Shown in pieces: positions 48,420-59,718 of a DNA stretch of 64,000 nt. The notes under the pieces were generated by a model, which saw only the letters and a program-made list of their open reading frames with translations, was not told the origin of the DNA and searched no databases. The stretch covers positions 17,710,501 through 17,774,500 of the forward strand of contig NC_091255.1 of NCBI RefSeq assembly GCF_042477335.2. The letters are read 5' to 3'. The first letter of the stretch is position 1; every line of letters begins with the position of its first letter. This DNA comes from Ovis canadensis. Lineage: Eukaryota > Chordata > Mammalia > Artiodactyla > Bovidae. Made by a program: the position numbers and the translations under genes.

Positions 48420-49140
48420 GATTGATTTTGCCTCGCCTATTCCTGCTTGAAACTTGCAAAGGAATTAAGATACCCAACCTAAGAGGCTTAATACGGATAC
48501 TTAGTTGAAAGGAAAAAAAATACAGATGTGGTTGCTCTCTCTTGAGGAAACCCTGAATGACGATAATAGGTATCATGAAGCTGGGTACCTCGAGTTACTC
48601 ACGATCCAACCAAACAGCTCTATAGGGCTTAGTTCACTGATATATTGTGCTTATTTACACAGTATTGACACGAAAAGTCAGCAGAATCGATAAGCAAGAG
48701 AAATTATTCTCTGGCTTCAAGTTTTGGAGTCATCCCTGAGCAATTTTAACTTCCATAACGATGGCATCACTGCGGCAATGAAGTGCCCACACTGACACCT
48801 ACTGCCAACCTCCCACAGAAAACAGATCACCCTTCAGGACCTATCTCCACATCTGCACTGACTAAAGTTACCAGACTTCGGTTCTTTCCCCAAACCTAGG
48901 TTTCTAAAAGCATGTCTAAGAACTGTCCTTACTCTCAACAGCATTTTAACTATTCAATCTCTATTCAAGTGTAAATGAAGAAAACTCAGGACTTTTTAAG
49001 TCGGATTCTTTGAAAAACAGAGCACACTTCCTTTTGAACTTTACTAATGTGATTATTAGTCATAATGAATGAGGTTTCTATTGATCACCAATTCAACAGT
49101 AAAAACCAAGCAAGACAACAAGTCTAGTTGAAACACTCAC
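48420..49140. other. Intergenic, no recognised feature
   Basis: Unique sequence downstream of the candidate HSF5 polyadenylation signal. The frame at 48,505-48,693 is not protein-like. Confidence 0.3.
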
Positions 49141-49146
49141 TTTATT
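49141..49146 (-). terminator. Candidate polyadenylation signal AATAAA
   Basis: Minus-strand AATAAA followed by GTGAGTGTTTC and, about 20-35 bases on, a T/G-rich TTGTTGTCTTG, the arrangement of a cleavage site plus downstream element. I found no canonical AATAAA on this strand between here and the putative HSF5 stop in a by-eye scan. ATTAAA or other variants could be used instead. Confidence 0.35.
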
Positions 49147-51165
49147 GTTGACTGATTGAAACTTTTTGTTTAAGGTGCTGAAATACTGAGGTGCTAGTCA
49201 GGAACCTTATTAGCATGTATCAGACCCTACTGACTAATTTACACAAAGATTTTATGTTACCTTTTGCCACTTTTCCAAGACAGTAATGATAGCTTTAGGT
49301 GATGGGTAGCAGGCATGTGAGTATAGCAGGAGATCCAGCTCCCCGATCTGTTGTATCAATATATAAAAAAAGTTTGGAAAGCTGATAAAGGCATTTCATT
49401 AATTAAGCCTTAAAACAACTGAAACCAAATCCATGTCAAGGTTCCTGCTTGACACATGTTCCTCAAAAGATATTATCTCTTTCAACATATATGAAGCCAA
49501 GAAAGGCACAGTTAAGGGAAGGAATATCACTTACTTAGTGATATTTTATTTATCAGCTTTTTCAACATGACAGAGAAAAGGCAAAGTTCCTTCATTTAGA
49601 AACTCGGTCTCCTATTCACATACTCTACCAAAATACAGAATCTGACCAAAAGATGTAGGAGTCTCGATAATCCATTCATCTTTTAAACCTTGCTGATAAA
49701 GATGAATAAATGTTCATCACATAGACATGGACTAGTCTAATCAGATAGACCAAAGAGGTCACTTTTCAGGACCTATTTTCATATCTAAACTGAGTCACTG
49801 CAGACCAAAACAGAGCTCAACCTTTTCTAAAATACTACTATCTCTGTAACACTTCCAGGGTTTGACATCACTGGGAAGGCACAACGCAATTTAAAAAATG
49901 TATTGTTACACCCACCATGGCTGAAAGAGTATTTACGTCACATATCACTATGTGCCTTTCCTTTCTCATTCGTTTCATATTCCTAGGCTTCCCTTTTGTT
50001 TCTGCAGTGCTTATAAGGAAAACTGAGGCAGAATCCAGTAAGAAAGTTCTAGTCAACTGGAAACTTTAAAATCAGAAAGCTTCTTACTGTCACTGGATGA
50101 GCAAGTGAGGGATCAACTACAGAAACTGGATATCCAAGATACCTCTCCTAAAAACCAGTTCCACAATTGTACTATTCGAATTTAGGATCCTAAAGAGGGG
50201 ATGAGATAAAAATGTTAAGTCTATCCCACTATCCAAACTTCTCTCAGAAGCTTAAACCATACATAAACTGTTAAAGGTATAGCTTCTGTTAGGTAACTAC
50301 TAATCAGTTAGTCCCAGAATTTGCACACAGTATCTTTTACAGCTGAGAATTTATATTTACTGAATGTAAGTATAAACACTGTGTTAAATCTCTTAATGGT
50401 TTTGCTCACACATTGTACATTTCCCTTTAAAAATAAAAATATTACACAGGCATCCTTTATCCTTCTACCCACAATATTAATAAAAATATAAAGCTTTAAA
50501 ACTTTAAATCTACCAGCATTTATAAATACAATTAAACAAGTTAAAATACTTTTCTTTAGAAGATATATTAAACAAGTGATACATTAACAAAACCTTACCA
50601 TTTATGATACTGTATTATTAAAATTAAAGAAAGATATGAAAATAGAAGAATGTTCCCATTAATAGAAAAGAATAAGGGGCTGTTAAGTGTGATGGATGGT
50701 CCAAGCCCAGATGCCTTGCTCTTGAAACAGAACGCTGGGTGAGGAAGTCAGAGCATTTCCTGGTTAATCATTTAGAAAATTAACTCTTCCCCAGAGTTTT
50801 TCTTCCCTGGAATTCCTGACCCATTTAGACCTGTGATCTTGGTGACCTCACATGCCTTTGCTTCTCACAATCTTCTCTAAAAGGATCACATTGCGATTTG
50901 AAACAGACAGACTGAACTCCCCAGTGGAGCTGCACTGACTACTGTTTGAAAGTGGCAAGACGACAGATCAGCACACCCACACACAGAGTCTTCTCCGGGA
51001 CCATACACGCAGCTGTTTTTAGATGCTTCTTGACTGTAACAGAAGGCCAGGACTTTTCATGTGAAAGGGATCTGGGCAGCAAACAAACAAAGACTGCTAG
51101 ATGTTTTGTAGTTGGTCAAGGTAAACAATCTGAACTGAACAGCTGTAGGAAATATCACATTCCAA

Positions 51166-51198
51166 TTCTCAATTAACAAAATTCTCAATTAACAAAAC
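51166..51198. repeat. Short tandem duplication in the HSF5 3' UTR
   Basis: ATTCTCAATTAACAAA occurs twice in immediate succession. Confidence 0.75.
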
Positions 51199-51318
51199 AA
51201 AAATACGTTTTTTTTTTCTCCTTAACAGAACTGAAAAAATCCCAACAGTGTGCCACGTGCAAGGCTAGTCTGCCTCCAGCTACAGCTAGCGCACAATGTC
51301 GCATCTGTCATCCAATCC

Positions 51319-51389
51319 TCACTCTTTTAGTTCTTCCTCCTTTGGAAAGTGTTCCTGCTTGCAGGCAACATCCACCAGCAGATGAAGAT
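51319..51389 (-). CDS. HSF5: Terminal coding exon, probably HSF5 C-terminus
   Basis: On the minus strand a pyrimidine-rich TTTTTCTTTCTAG acceptor (AG at 51,391-51,390) is followed by AT and then 22 codons, LHLLVDVACKQEHFPKEEEL then KE, and TGA at 51,321-51,319. The acceptor phase needs one base from the previous exon; a preceding G would give Asp. The hydrophobic-then-charged tail looks like a real C-terminus, not chance. HSF5 (a heat-shock-factor-family protein acting in spermatogenesis) lies directly upstream of RNF43 in the same orientation in mammals, with its 3' end a few kb away; here the stop lies 7.4 kb from the RNF43 ATG. The name rests on synteny and shape, not on a remembered C-terminal alignment. 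Earlier exons, including the DNA-binding domain, are not seen. Confidence 0.6.
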
Positions 51390-52052
51390 CTAGAAAGAAA
51401 AATAAGGTTTGTTTACACTGTTTCTCAAACTGTAGAGTTCGACAGGCAAGTCTTTCAACAAGAAGAACAAGCTGCTATGTTTCACCTGTAGAATGGGCTC
51501 TAAAATTACCTTATCTCATCAGGCTCTCAATTTTTAGGGCATTTCTGTACCTCTAAAGCACAGATGCAGCTCAGGCATTAACCCAAAGAGACTAACACAG
51601 TTTCAAACGTCTCTCCTTTTAGTGATGTCACTAAGCCTTTTTTCATTTCAACTGACTTTTACTGTAAGTGTAAAATTAAGAAACAGCGTCAAAAAGATCA
51701 AAGTGCAATAAACACACAGATGAAAACTCATTTCTTCAATGTTATAAAAATAGGTTCCAGGATTATGAAGCAATGCCTTACAAAAAACAATGTTAAATTA
51801 AGTAAACACTACCTTTCCAAAGTTGATTGCCTCCATAAAATTTCTACCTATTGACTAATGTAGCTGATTCGCTTATAAAAGTGTCCATCTGAACTGTCTA
51901 TAAAAAAAAAATAAAGTATACCCTTCGAGGAGGTCAAGAGACAGAAAGAATGGGAAGAAGTTAAAAAGTGAGCTCTCAGCTCAGGTACTAGGTTCTATAA
52001 CAAAAAAAAGCTAAGGCCATGTATAGCAACAGAGTTAACTAATGTGGCTTCC
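51390..52052. other. Intronic, no recognised repeat
   Basis: Unique sequence next to the HSF5 terminal exon. Includes a GATCAAAG motif near 51,697. Confidence 0.35.
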
Positions 52053-52237
52053 GGGCTTCCCAGGCGGCTCAGTGGTAAAAAAAGCCGCCTGCCAATGCAG
52101 GAGCAGCAGGAGACATAGGTTCCATCCCTGGGTCAGAAGATCCCTTGAAAATACGAATAGCAACCCACTCCAGTATTCGTGCCTGGAGAATCCCATGGAC
52201 AGAGGAGAAACAGTTGGACACAACTAAGCAACTGAAC
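52053..52237 (+). mobile_element. Bov-tA SINE
   Basis: GGGCTTCCCAGGCGGCTCAG head, an AGCAGGAGCAGC irregularity after the A box, and CACAACTAAGCAACTGAACA tail; part of the second Bov-A half is deleted. Confidence 0.86.
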
Positions 52238-52289
52238 AAACGCGGGTTCTAGATTCAATCTAATTAGTTTACAACTTCTAGAATAGCAT

Positions 52290-52470
52290 GGCTTCCCTTG
52301 TGGCTCAGCTGGTAAAGAATCCACCTGCAATGCGGGAAACTTGGGTTTGATCCCTGGGTTGGGAAGATCCCCAGGAAAAAGGAAAGGCTACCCACTCCAG
52401 TATTCTGATGTGGAGAATTTCATGGACTGTAGTCCATGGAGTTGCAAAGAGTCAGACACAACTAAGTGAC
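52290..52470 (+). mobile_element. Bov-tA SINE
   Basis: GGCTTCCCTTGTGGCTCAGC head with intact B-box region and ...AGACACAACTAAGTGAC tail; second SINE in tandem orientation within 300 bp. Confidence 0.87.
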
Positions 52471-52831
52471 TTTTACTCACTCATTCACTCAGAACAACAT
52501 GACCTGGGAGCCTTTTTAAGGTTGCTTTTTAAGCTTACAATCTTGTCCTAGTAGCATTTTGGAGTTAAACTAAACTACACAGAATGAATCCTTAATTTCC
52601 TACTAGACACACAGAGATTTCTGTTACGCTATTTGTAAAACACAACTTCTGTGGGACTGATCAACAGCCTGAGCAGGAGAGACGAGAAACAATAATTCTA
52701 CCACCACCTTTGAGAAAATCTAGAGGGCATTTGGAACAGTACTTAATTTTTGCCCTCTTCTATAAAAGGAAGATCAATTACTAAAGAAAAGTACTAGCTC
52801 ATCTGGTGAACAGGAGTACAACCTATCCATG
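52471..52831. other. Intronic, no recognised feature
   Basis: Unique AT-rich sequence. Confidence 0.3.
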
Positions 52832-52846
52832 AAGAACAAGCAATTT

Positions 52847-52985
52847 CGAAATTCACTGGCAATCTGGTGGTTAAGAGCTCCACGCTTCCACTGCAGGGGG
52901 CAGCGGTTCCATCCCTGGTTTGGGGAACTAAGATCCTGCATGCTGTGCCTTGAAGCCAAAAAAAAAAAAAAACTAGTTAAAAAAA
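52847..52985 (+). mobile_element. CHR-type tRNA SINE hosting a Bov-tA in its tail
   Basis: GAAATTCACTGGCAATCTGG head and GGTTTGGGGAACTAAGATCC body with an A14-16 tail. The duplication AAGAACAAGCAATTT occurs before it (52,832-52,846) and again after the neighbouring Bov-tA (53,147-53,161), so the Bov-tA landed in this SINE's A-tail. Confidence 0.88.
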
Positions 52986-53146
52986 GAAAGTGTAAGTACA
53001 AGTCGTTTGGTTGTGTCCGACTCTTTGCAACCCCATGGACTTTACATTCCATGGAATTCTCCAGGCCAGGATACTGGAATGGGTAGCCTTTCCTTTCTCC
53101 AGGGGATTTTTCCAACCCAGGGATCGAACCCAGGTCTCCTGCATTA
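52986..53146 (-). mobile_element. Bov-tA SINE, truncated at the tRNA end
   Basis: GTGTCCGACTCTTTGCAACC to GGGATCGAACCCAGGTCTCC, reverse oriented, inside the A-rich tail of the CHR SINE at 52,847. Confidence 0.86.
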
Positions 53147-53224
53147 AGAACAAGCAATTTATCCAGATAAACATCTTGCAGAAGAACAGACATCAATTTA
53201 TCACTTAAAACAGGCTTCTTGTAT

Positions 53225-53665
53225 ATCTCTGATCATGGCAGCATTCTTTACAATAGCCAAAAGGTGAAAGTAATCCAGGAGTCCATCCATGGATGAATGG
53301 GAAAACATATACTGGAGTATTATTTAGCCTTAAAAAGGAAGCAAATTATGACACATGCTACATGAATGAGTCTTCAACATGAATGATCTACAACATGAAA
53401 TAGTCACAAAAGAACAAATAGTGTACAGTTCTACTCATATGAAGTAGTCAAATTCATAGAAATAAAAGTAGAATGGTGGTTGCCAGGGGCTGCAGGGAAG
53501 GATGTAATGGATATGGAGTGTCAGTCTGGGAAGACAAGAAAAGTTCTGGAGATGGGCGGTGGTGGTGGTAGTACATAATGTGAATGTCCTTAATGCCCCT
53601 GAATTGCACACTTAAAAACAGGTAAACAGGTAAATTTTATGTTATACATATTTTACCACAAAAAT
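53225..53665 (+). repeat. L1 LINE 3' end (older subfamily)
   Basis: TTTACAATAGCCAAAAGGTG, GGTGGTTGCCAGGGGCTGCA, AGTTCTGGAGATGGGCGGTG and ATTGCACACTTAAAAACAGG follow the L1M-type 3' UTR. Confidence 0.82.
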
Positions 53666-53827
53666 GGCTTCTTTACAGTCTAAATAACAGGGATAATGAT
53701 TACAGTTCGATCTTAATTTATAGAACATCTTTTTTTCAAGTAACTGAAATGCAGTTATATGGTCATCTAATTAATCCTGAGTAATAAAGAGATGACTCAA
53801 GGAACCTCTACACTAGATGATTACTAA

Positions 53828-54015
53828 AGCCAGTGGTTTCTAGATCATGCTGCACCCTGGAATTACCTGGGGATCTTAAAAAAAAAATTGAGATCCAGGG
53901 CTTCTACCCCCATATATTCTGATTTAATTGGTACAAAGTGCTATCTAGGCATCAGCTGATCAAAGGATACAGAATGAGTAATATGTAAGTGTGATCATTC
54001 TCTAAACACTTCAAC
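53828..54015. repeat. MER5A (hAT-Charlie) remnant
   Basis: GCTGCACCCTGGAATTACCT, GGGGATCTTAAAAA and TATTCTGATTTAATTGGTAC match MER5A. Confidence 0.7.
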
Positions 54016-54142
54016 TCCACATCGGAATAAGGAGGACAGGCCATGTAGTAATAGAAAATACTAAAACATGACTTTGGAATATGAACAGACCTAACTGCAG
54101 CCCTCTTTTGAAAGCAGAGTAGGAATTCTTGATAATGACAAA

Positions 54143-54270
54143 GGCTGTTGTTCAGGTGCCAAGTTGTGTCCAACTCTTTGCGACGCCATGGACTGCAGCA
54201 GGCCAGGCCTCCCTCTCCCTCACCATCTCCTGGAGTTTGCCCAAGTTCATGTCCACTGAGTCGGTGACAA
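54143..54270 (-). mobile_element. BovB LINE extreme 3' end
   Basis: Antisense of the BovB tail: GTTGTTCAGGTGCCAAGTTG, TTTGCGACGCCATGGACTGC and CATGTCCACTGAGTCGGTGA. Confidence 0.82.
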
Positions 54271-54464
54271 AGGGAAAGACTATAAACAAGGCCTAAGACT
54301 ATAAAACAACTACAGACCTCTTATGGGGAAGTAGACTGAAGAACAGCAACAAATCCTCTTTTTTCAGTGGACAACTGTCATTTATTAAAATCTTTATCCT
54401 ACTGATAGGTTCAAATAATGGACAGGAGCACATCACAGATAGGCATGTTTAAAGTAACAACAGC

Positions 54465-54668
54465 TCAGTGGATAACCAACGAGGTCCTACTGTGTAGCCC
54501 AGGGAACTGCACTCAGTGTTATATGTCAGCCTAGATGGGAGGGGAGTTTGGGGGAGAACGGATACATGTATAGGTATAAGTATGGCCGAGTCCCTTCATC
54601 ACCTACCTGAAACTATCACAACATTGTTAATTGGTGATATCCCAAAATAAGTTTTTAAAAAATAAAGT
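54465..54668 (+). repeat. L1 LINE 3' end (ruminant type)
   Basis: Same terminal UTR as 17.5 kb: GATGGGAGGGGAGTTTGGGG, CTGAAACTATCACAACATTG, then ATAAAG. Confidence 0.85.
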
Positions 54669-54756
54669 AACAACAGCCGGTATGGCTCTATAATAGCCTC
54701 AGAATGGGTTGTGTAGTGTGAGCAACAAACCCTCTTAGCCTTAATGACTGGGATTT

Positions 54757-56098
54757 GTTGTTCAGTTGCTCAGTCATGTCTGACTCTGCGACCCCATGGA
54801 CTGCAGCACGCCAGGCTTCCCTGTCCTTCACCACCTCCCAGAGCTTGCTCAGACTCACGTCCCTTGAGTCAGTGTTGCCATCCAACCATCTCATCCTCTG
54901 TTATCCCCTTCTTCTGCCTTCAATCTTTCCCAGCATCAGGGTCTTTTCTAATGAGTCAGCTCTTTGCATCAGGTGGCCGAAGTATTGGAGCTTCAGCTTG
55001 AGCATCAGTCCTTCCAATGAATATTCAGGACTGAATTCCTTTAGGATTGACCAGTTTGATCTCCTTGCAGTCCAAGGGACTCTCAAGAGTTTTCTCCAAC
55101 ACCATAGTTCAAAAGTATCAATTCTTCAATGCTCAGCCTTCTTTATGGTCCAACTCTCACATCCATACATGACCATAGCTTTGACTAGACAGACCTTTGT
55201 TGTCAAAGAAAGGTCTCTGCTTTTTAATATGCTGTCTAGGTCTGTCATAGCTTTTCCTCCAAGGAGCAAGTATCTTTTAATTTCATGAATGCATCACCAT
55301 CTGCAGTGATTTTGAAGCTCAAAAAAATAAAGTCTCTCACTGTTTCATTTCCCCATCTTTTTGCCATGAAGTGATGGGACTGGATGCCATGATCTTCGCT
55401 TTCTGAATGTTGAGTTTTAAGCCAGTTTTTCACTCTCCTCTTTCACCTTCACCAAGGGCTCTTTAGTTCTTCTTTGCTTTCTGCCATAAGAGTGGTGTTA
55501 TCTGCATCCCTGAGGTTATTGATACTTCTCCCGGCAATCTTGATTCCAGCTCTGCTTCATCCAGCCCAGCACTGAGCATGATGTATTCTGCATATAATAA
55601 GCAGGGTGACAATATACAGCCTTGATGTACTCCCTTCCCAGTTTGGAACCAGTCCATTGTTCCATGTCCAGTTCTAACTGTTGCTTCTTGACCTGCATGC
55701 AGGTTTTTCAGGAGGCAGGTAACGTGCTCTGGTATTCCCATCTCTTCAAGAATTTTCCATTGTGGTTGTGACCCACACAGTCAAAAGCTTTAGTGTAGTC
55801 AATGAAGCAGATGTTTTTCTGGAATTCTCTTGCTTTTTTGATGATCCGATGGATGTTGGCAATTTGATCTCTGGTTCCTCTGCTTTTTCTAAATCCAGCT
55901 TGAACATCTGAAAGTTTTCAGTCACACACTAAGGAAGCCTAGCTTGGAGAATTTTGAGCATTACTTTGCTAGCATGTGAAATTAGCACAATTGTGCAGTA
56001 GTCTGAACATTCTTTGGCCTTGCCTTTCTTTGGGATTGGAATGAAAACTGACCTTTTCCAGTTCTGTGGCCACTGCAGAGTTTTTCAAATTTGCTGGC
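54757..56098 (-). mobile_element. BovB LINE, 5'-truncated, RT fragment
   Basis: About 1.3 kb in reverse orientation from the 3' tail (54,757) to the middle of the reverse transcriptase (56,098). Minus-strand pieces include HQGCILSPCLLYAEY (near 55,610), AGQEATVRTGHG and EGRRRG near the end. Many stops and frameshifts, older than the 4.2-7.3 kb copy. The plus-strand frame 54,755-55,288 is its antisense. Confidence 0.92.
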
Positions 56099-56412
56099 AC
56101 ACAGTCCCCAATTTGGGGCTACCAAAGTCCCCAATTTGGCACATAGCTTCTAATAACAAGTATCTAAACCTGATAATTTTATTATTAAAGTGAGCTTCCT
56201 TCATTAACAAAGCTGCCAATCAAGGAATTAAGAGCATAGAGACCAATAAAAATGCAAAAAGACAGAAATTAGTCTGATGCTACTAGAGGTTTCTAGGACT
56301 TTATTCAGGAACCTTCTATACTCATCAGAGAAGTAAATATTTGAGAATCAAAGGAGCTGAGTTGATCTGAGAGCTAAAAGGCCTCCAGGGACAGGAGTAT
56401 TGCATCTACTCA
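56099..56412. other. Intronic; short direct duplication
   Basis: AGTCCCCAATTTGG occurs twice at the BovB border (about 56,103-56,143); otherwise unique. Confidence 0.4.
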
Positions 56413-56532
56413 TTTGGCAATTCTTTTTGACTGCACCTCACAGGATTTTAGTTCCCCCATCAGGGATGGTACCCAGGCTCTCAGCAATGGAAGAACAGAG
56501 TCCTAACCACTGGACTGCCAGGGAATTCCCTG
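56413..56532 (-). mobile_element. CHR-type tRNA SINE
   Basis: TTTTTGACTGCACCTCACAG to CACTGGACTGCCAGGGAATT in reverse orientation. Confidence 0.82.
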
Positions 56533-56780
56533 GAAATGCAAATTCCTACTAAGAGCACTCTCTAGGGTTGGGGGCTATTACCTTAATGAAATCTCATCCA
56601 GAATCCTGCAATAGCTGCAGGAAAATGAGAAGTCCTTTCTTCAGGAATGGACTGAACTTTGCTCTTAAACATTCAATTTCCCTTAACTATGAAGTAACCT
56701 ATCAAAACACAAGAGAGTGTAGTTTCTACAACAAGACTAATATCTGGGTGCATTTGGTTTAGGGTAATTTCATTGTTGAA

Positions 56781-57002
56781 GAAGGAAATGGCACCCCACT
56801 CCAGTACTCATGCCTGGAAAATCCCATGGATGGAAGAGTCTGGAAGGCTGCAGTCCATGGGGTCTCGAAGAGTCCGACAGGACTGAGCGACTTCACTTTC
56901 ATGCACTGGAGAAGGAAATGGCAACCCACTCCAGTGTTCTTGCCTGGAGAATCCCAAGGATGGGGGAGCCTGGTGGGCTGCCATCTATGGGGTCACACAG
57001 AG
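56781..57002 (+). mobile_element. Bov-A2 dimer SINE
   Basis: Two Bov-A monomers with a CACTTTCATGCACTGGAG linker. Flanked by TCATTGTTGAA (56,770-56,780) and TCATTGTAGAA (57,003-57,013), one mismatch. Confidence 0.92.
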
Positions 57003-57013
57003 TCATTGTAGAA

Positions 57014-57814
57014 ACTGGAAGAGAACGATTGAGTCTGAGTTTCTGTACTTGATTTTTTTTTTTTAATCTGAATGGTATTTTCTTAAGCCAACACGTGTTC
57101 AAAAGGCCTACACAAAGCATGGCAATGACTGTCGTTAACAGCCTCCTCCTAACAAAAGGCACATCTACTGAAATCGGTATGATGGGTACCTCATCAACTT
57201 GAAGTCTGTTACTTGAAAAAAAGAGTCAAAGAAAACTTAAAGTGTGAGAAGATAAATTTTCAAAACAGTTCAGTTACAGAAGGATCTCAGATTCAGTCTC
57301 AGTTCAGTCTCAGATTAAGTTCTGAGATACAGGACACCACAGTTCAGTGGGCTATTGAGCATAACGACATCCTAACAGTTAATGTTGGCATCACAGAGCT
57401 TCAGAATTCGGGGCCAAACAAGTCTTTAGAGATGATTTTAATAAACTCTCTTATTTTTACCTTAAATAATGTGAGAGCTGGAACTTCACTGAGGGAAGAT
57501 ACTCTTAATGATACTGACAGTTGAAATTTAAGTGATACTTTAGAAATTTTACATTTAGTTCCTATCAAAAATACTTTGGAATTTAATATCTATTGAAATT
57601 AAAAATACTTAGTCATCTATGAGAACTAAATTGAACACTATAGTTCATTTTGAATGATCCCCACAAGTATCTACCGACTCTTTTTTTTTTTTGGAGGACG
57701 CTGAAACCCAGGAACAAACCAAGGACCCCTCTTGATTCTTAAGGGCTTCTCTGGCCATCAGTGATCAGGGCTGTGAAAAAATTAGAAGCTAAGAATTAGG
57801 ACTTTCTAATGCAG
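57014..57814. other. Intronic, possible degraded SINE
   Basis: T-runs at 57,052-57,064 and 57,680-57,694. The second is followed by text resembling a decayed CHR SINE (to about 57,775), low confidence. Frame 57,213-57,524 is unidentified. Confidence 0.3.
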
Positions 57815-58109
57815 GGTACAATAGACTGAATGTTTGTATCTCCTCAAAATTCTTGTATTGACATTAAAACCTAACCCCCAATGTGATGGTGTTAGAAAGC
57901 AGGACTTTGGGGAGGTGATTAAGTTCTGATGGTGGTGCTCTTATGAATGAGATTAGAGTCCTTTATAGAAGACCCAGAGCTCCTCTGCCCCTTCTGCCAC
58001 GTGAGGACACAGCAAGAAGGCAGTCTATGAGCCAGGAAGCAGACTCTCAGCAGACACTCAATCTGTTGGCACCCTGATCTTGGACTTCCCAGCCTCTGAG
58101 ACTGTGAGG

Positions 58110-58111
<2 letters not shown>

Positions 58112-58145
<34 letters not shown>
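58112..58145. repeat. (AC)17 microsatellite
   Basis: 34 bp of uninterrupted AC where the LTR consensus has an A-rich AATAAA region; likely length-polymorphic. Confidence 0.97.
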
Positions 58146-58147
<2 letters not shown>

Positions 58148-58164
58148 TTATTTATAAGCCACCT

Positions 58165-58372
58165 GGTGTGTGTGTGCTCAGTCGTGTCCAACTCTTTGCA
58201 ACCCCATGGCCTGTAGCCCGCCAGGTTCTTCTGTTCATGGGACTTTCCTGGCAAGAATTCTGGACTCGGCTGCCTTTTCCTACTCCAGGGGGATCTTCCC
58301 AATCCATGGATTGAACGTGCGTCTCCTGCATCAACAGGTAGATTCTTTTCCACTGAGCCACCTGGGAATCCC
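58165..58372 (-). mobile_element. Bov-tA SINE inside the LTR
   Basis: Reverse Bov-tA flanked by TTATAAGCCACCT (58,152-58,164) and TTATAAGCCATCT (58,373-58,385), the LTR's own sequence duplicated with one later mismatch. Confidence 0.9.
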
Positions 58373-58888
58373 TTATAAGCCATCTAGTCTATGGTATTTT
58401 TATTATAGCAGCAGAATGGAGTAAGACACGGAGTAGGCTACAAGCTTAGCTTGCAGGCCATATAAAAACAAGTAGTGAGCTAGATTTGGTCCACAGGCTA
58501 GTTTACTGACTACTGCCCTAACAGCACACACTAGGGCTTTAATCCAGAGAACTTTAACCAAAACAGGAGAATATTTCATTGAATGGAGTATTATTATTCA
58601 GTTGTCAAAAATATCTTTTTCTCCAAAGAAGATCTACAAATGGCCAACAAGCACATGAAAAGATGCTTATCATCATCAATCATGAGGGAAATGGAATTAA
58701 AACTACAATAAGATAGATACCATTCCACATCTACTTAGGATGACTATAGTGATGATGAAAAATAATAAGTGTTAGGGAGGATGTGGAGAAATGAGGACTC
58801 TGGTACATTGCTACTGGGGATGTAAAATGGTTCAGCCATATGGAAAATAGTTTGGCAATTCCTCAATAATTAAACATAGAAATACCAT

Positions 58889-59718
58889 CAATTCAGTTCA
58901 GTTCAGTCGCTCAGCTGTGTCCGACTTTGTGCCCCCATGGACTGCAACACACCAGGCTTCCCTGTCTATCATCAACTCCCAGAGTTTACTCAAACTCATG
59001 TCCATCGAGTTGAAGATGTCATCCAACCATCTCATTCCTCTGTTGTCCCCTTCTCCTCCTGCCTTCAATCTTTCCCAGCATCAGGGTCTTTACCAATGAG
59101 TCAGTTCTTCGCATCAGGTGGCCAAAGTACTGGAGTTTCAGTTTCAGCATCAGTCCTTCCAATGTATATTCAGGATTGATTTCCTGTAGGATTGACTGGT
59201 TTGATCTCCTTGCAGACCAAGGGACTCTCAAGAGTCTTCTCCAACACCACAGTTCAAAAGCATCAATTTTTTGGCACTCAGCTTTCCTTATGGTCCAATT
59301 CTCACATCCATACACGACTACTGGAAAAATCATAGCTTTGACTAGACGGACCTTTGTTGGCAAATTAAGGTCTCTGCTTTTTAATATGCTGTCTGGGTTG
59401 GTCATAGCTTTTCTTACAAGGAGCAAGCGTCTTTTAATTTCATGGCTGCAGTCACCATCTGCAGTGATTTTGGAGCCCAAGAAAATAAAGTCTGTCACCG
59501 CTTCCATTGTTTCCCCATCTATTTGCCAAGAAGTGATGGGACCAGATGCCATGATCTTCATTTTTTGAATGTTGAGTTTTAAGCCAGCTCTTTTACTCTC
59601 CTCTTTCACTTTCATCAAGAGGCTCTTTGCTTCTTCTTTGTTTTCTGCCATAAGGGTGCTGTCATCTGCATATCTGAGGTTACTGATATTTCTCCCGGCA
59701 ATCCTGATTCCATATGAT
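58889..59718 (-). mobile_element. BovB LINE, 5'-truncated, within L1
   Basis: 830 bp in reverse orientation with an exact 14-bp duplication CATAGAAATACCAT (58,875-58,888 and 59,719-59,732). The minus-strand frame 59,019-59,651 is open for 210 codons and encodes the C-terminal part of the reverse transcriptase region ([39 protein letters not shown]); the YADD motif is just outside. Fairly young by its openness. Confidence 0.93.

Larger units (their letters stand above)
49141..51318 (-). other. HSF5: Candidate HSF5 3' UTR
   Basis: About 2.2 kb of AT-rich sequence downstream (minus strand) of the putative HSF5 stop. No ruminant SINE or LINE was recognised in it, which fits a transcribed UTR, whereas flanking stretches are full of SINEs. 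It ends at the AATAAA listed separately. Extent is inferred. Confidence 0.35.
57815..58435 (+). repeat. MaLR-type LTR (MLT1-like), interrupted
   Basis: ATAGACTGAATGTTTGTATC, CCTAACCCCCAATGTGATGG, GCAGTCTATGAGCCAGGAAG, CACCCTGATCTTGGACTTCC and, after the SINE, GTCTATGGTATTTTTATTAT follow a solo LTR of an ancient ERVL-MaLR element. No internal retroviral genes are present. Interrupted by a (CA)17 tract and a Bov-tA. Confidence 0.7.

Noticed and set aside
54755-55288. Plus-strand 177-codon frame
   Set aside because: Antisense of a BovB reverse transcriptase; the same antisense peptide pattern recurs at 59,176-59,568 and at 6,616-7,170 (opposite strand).
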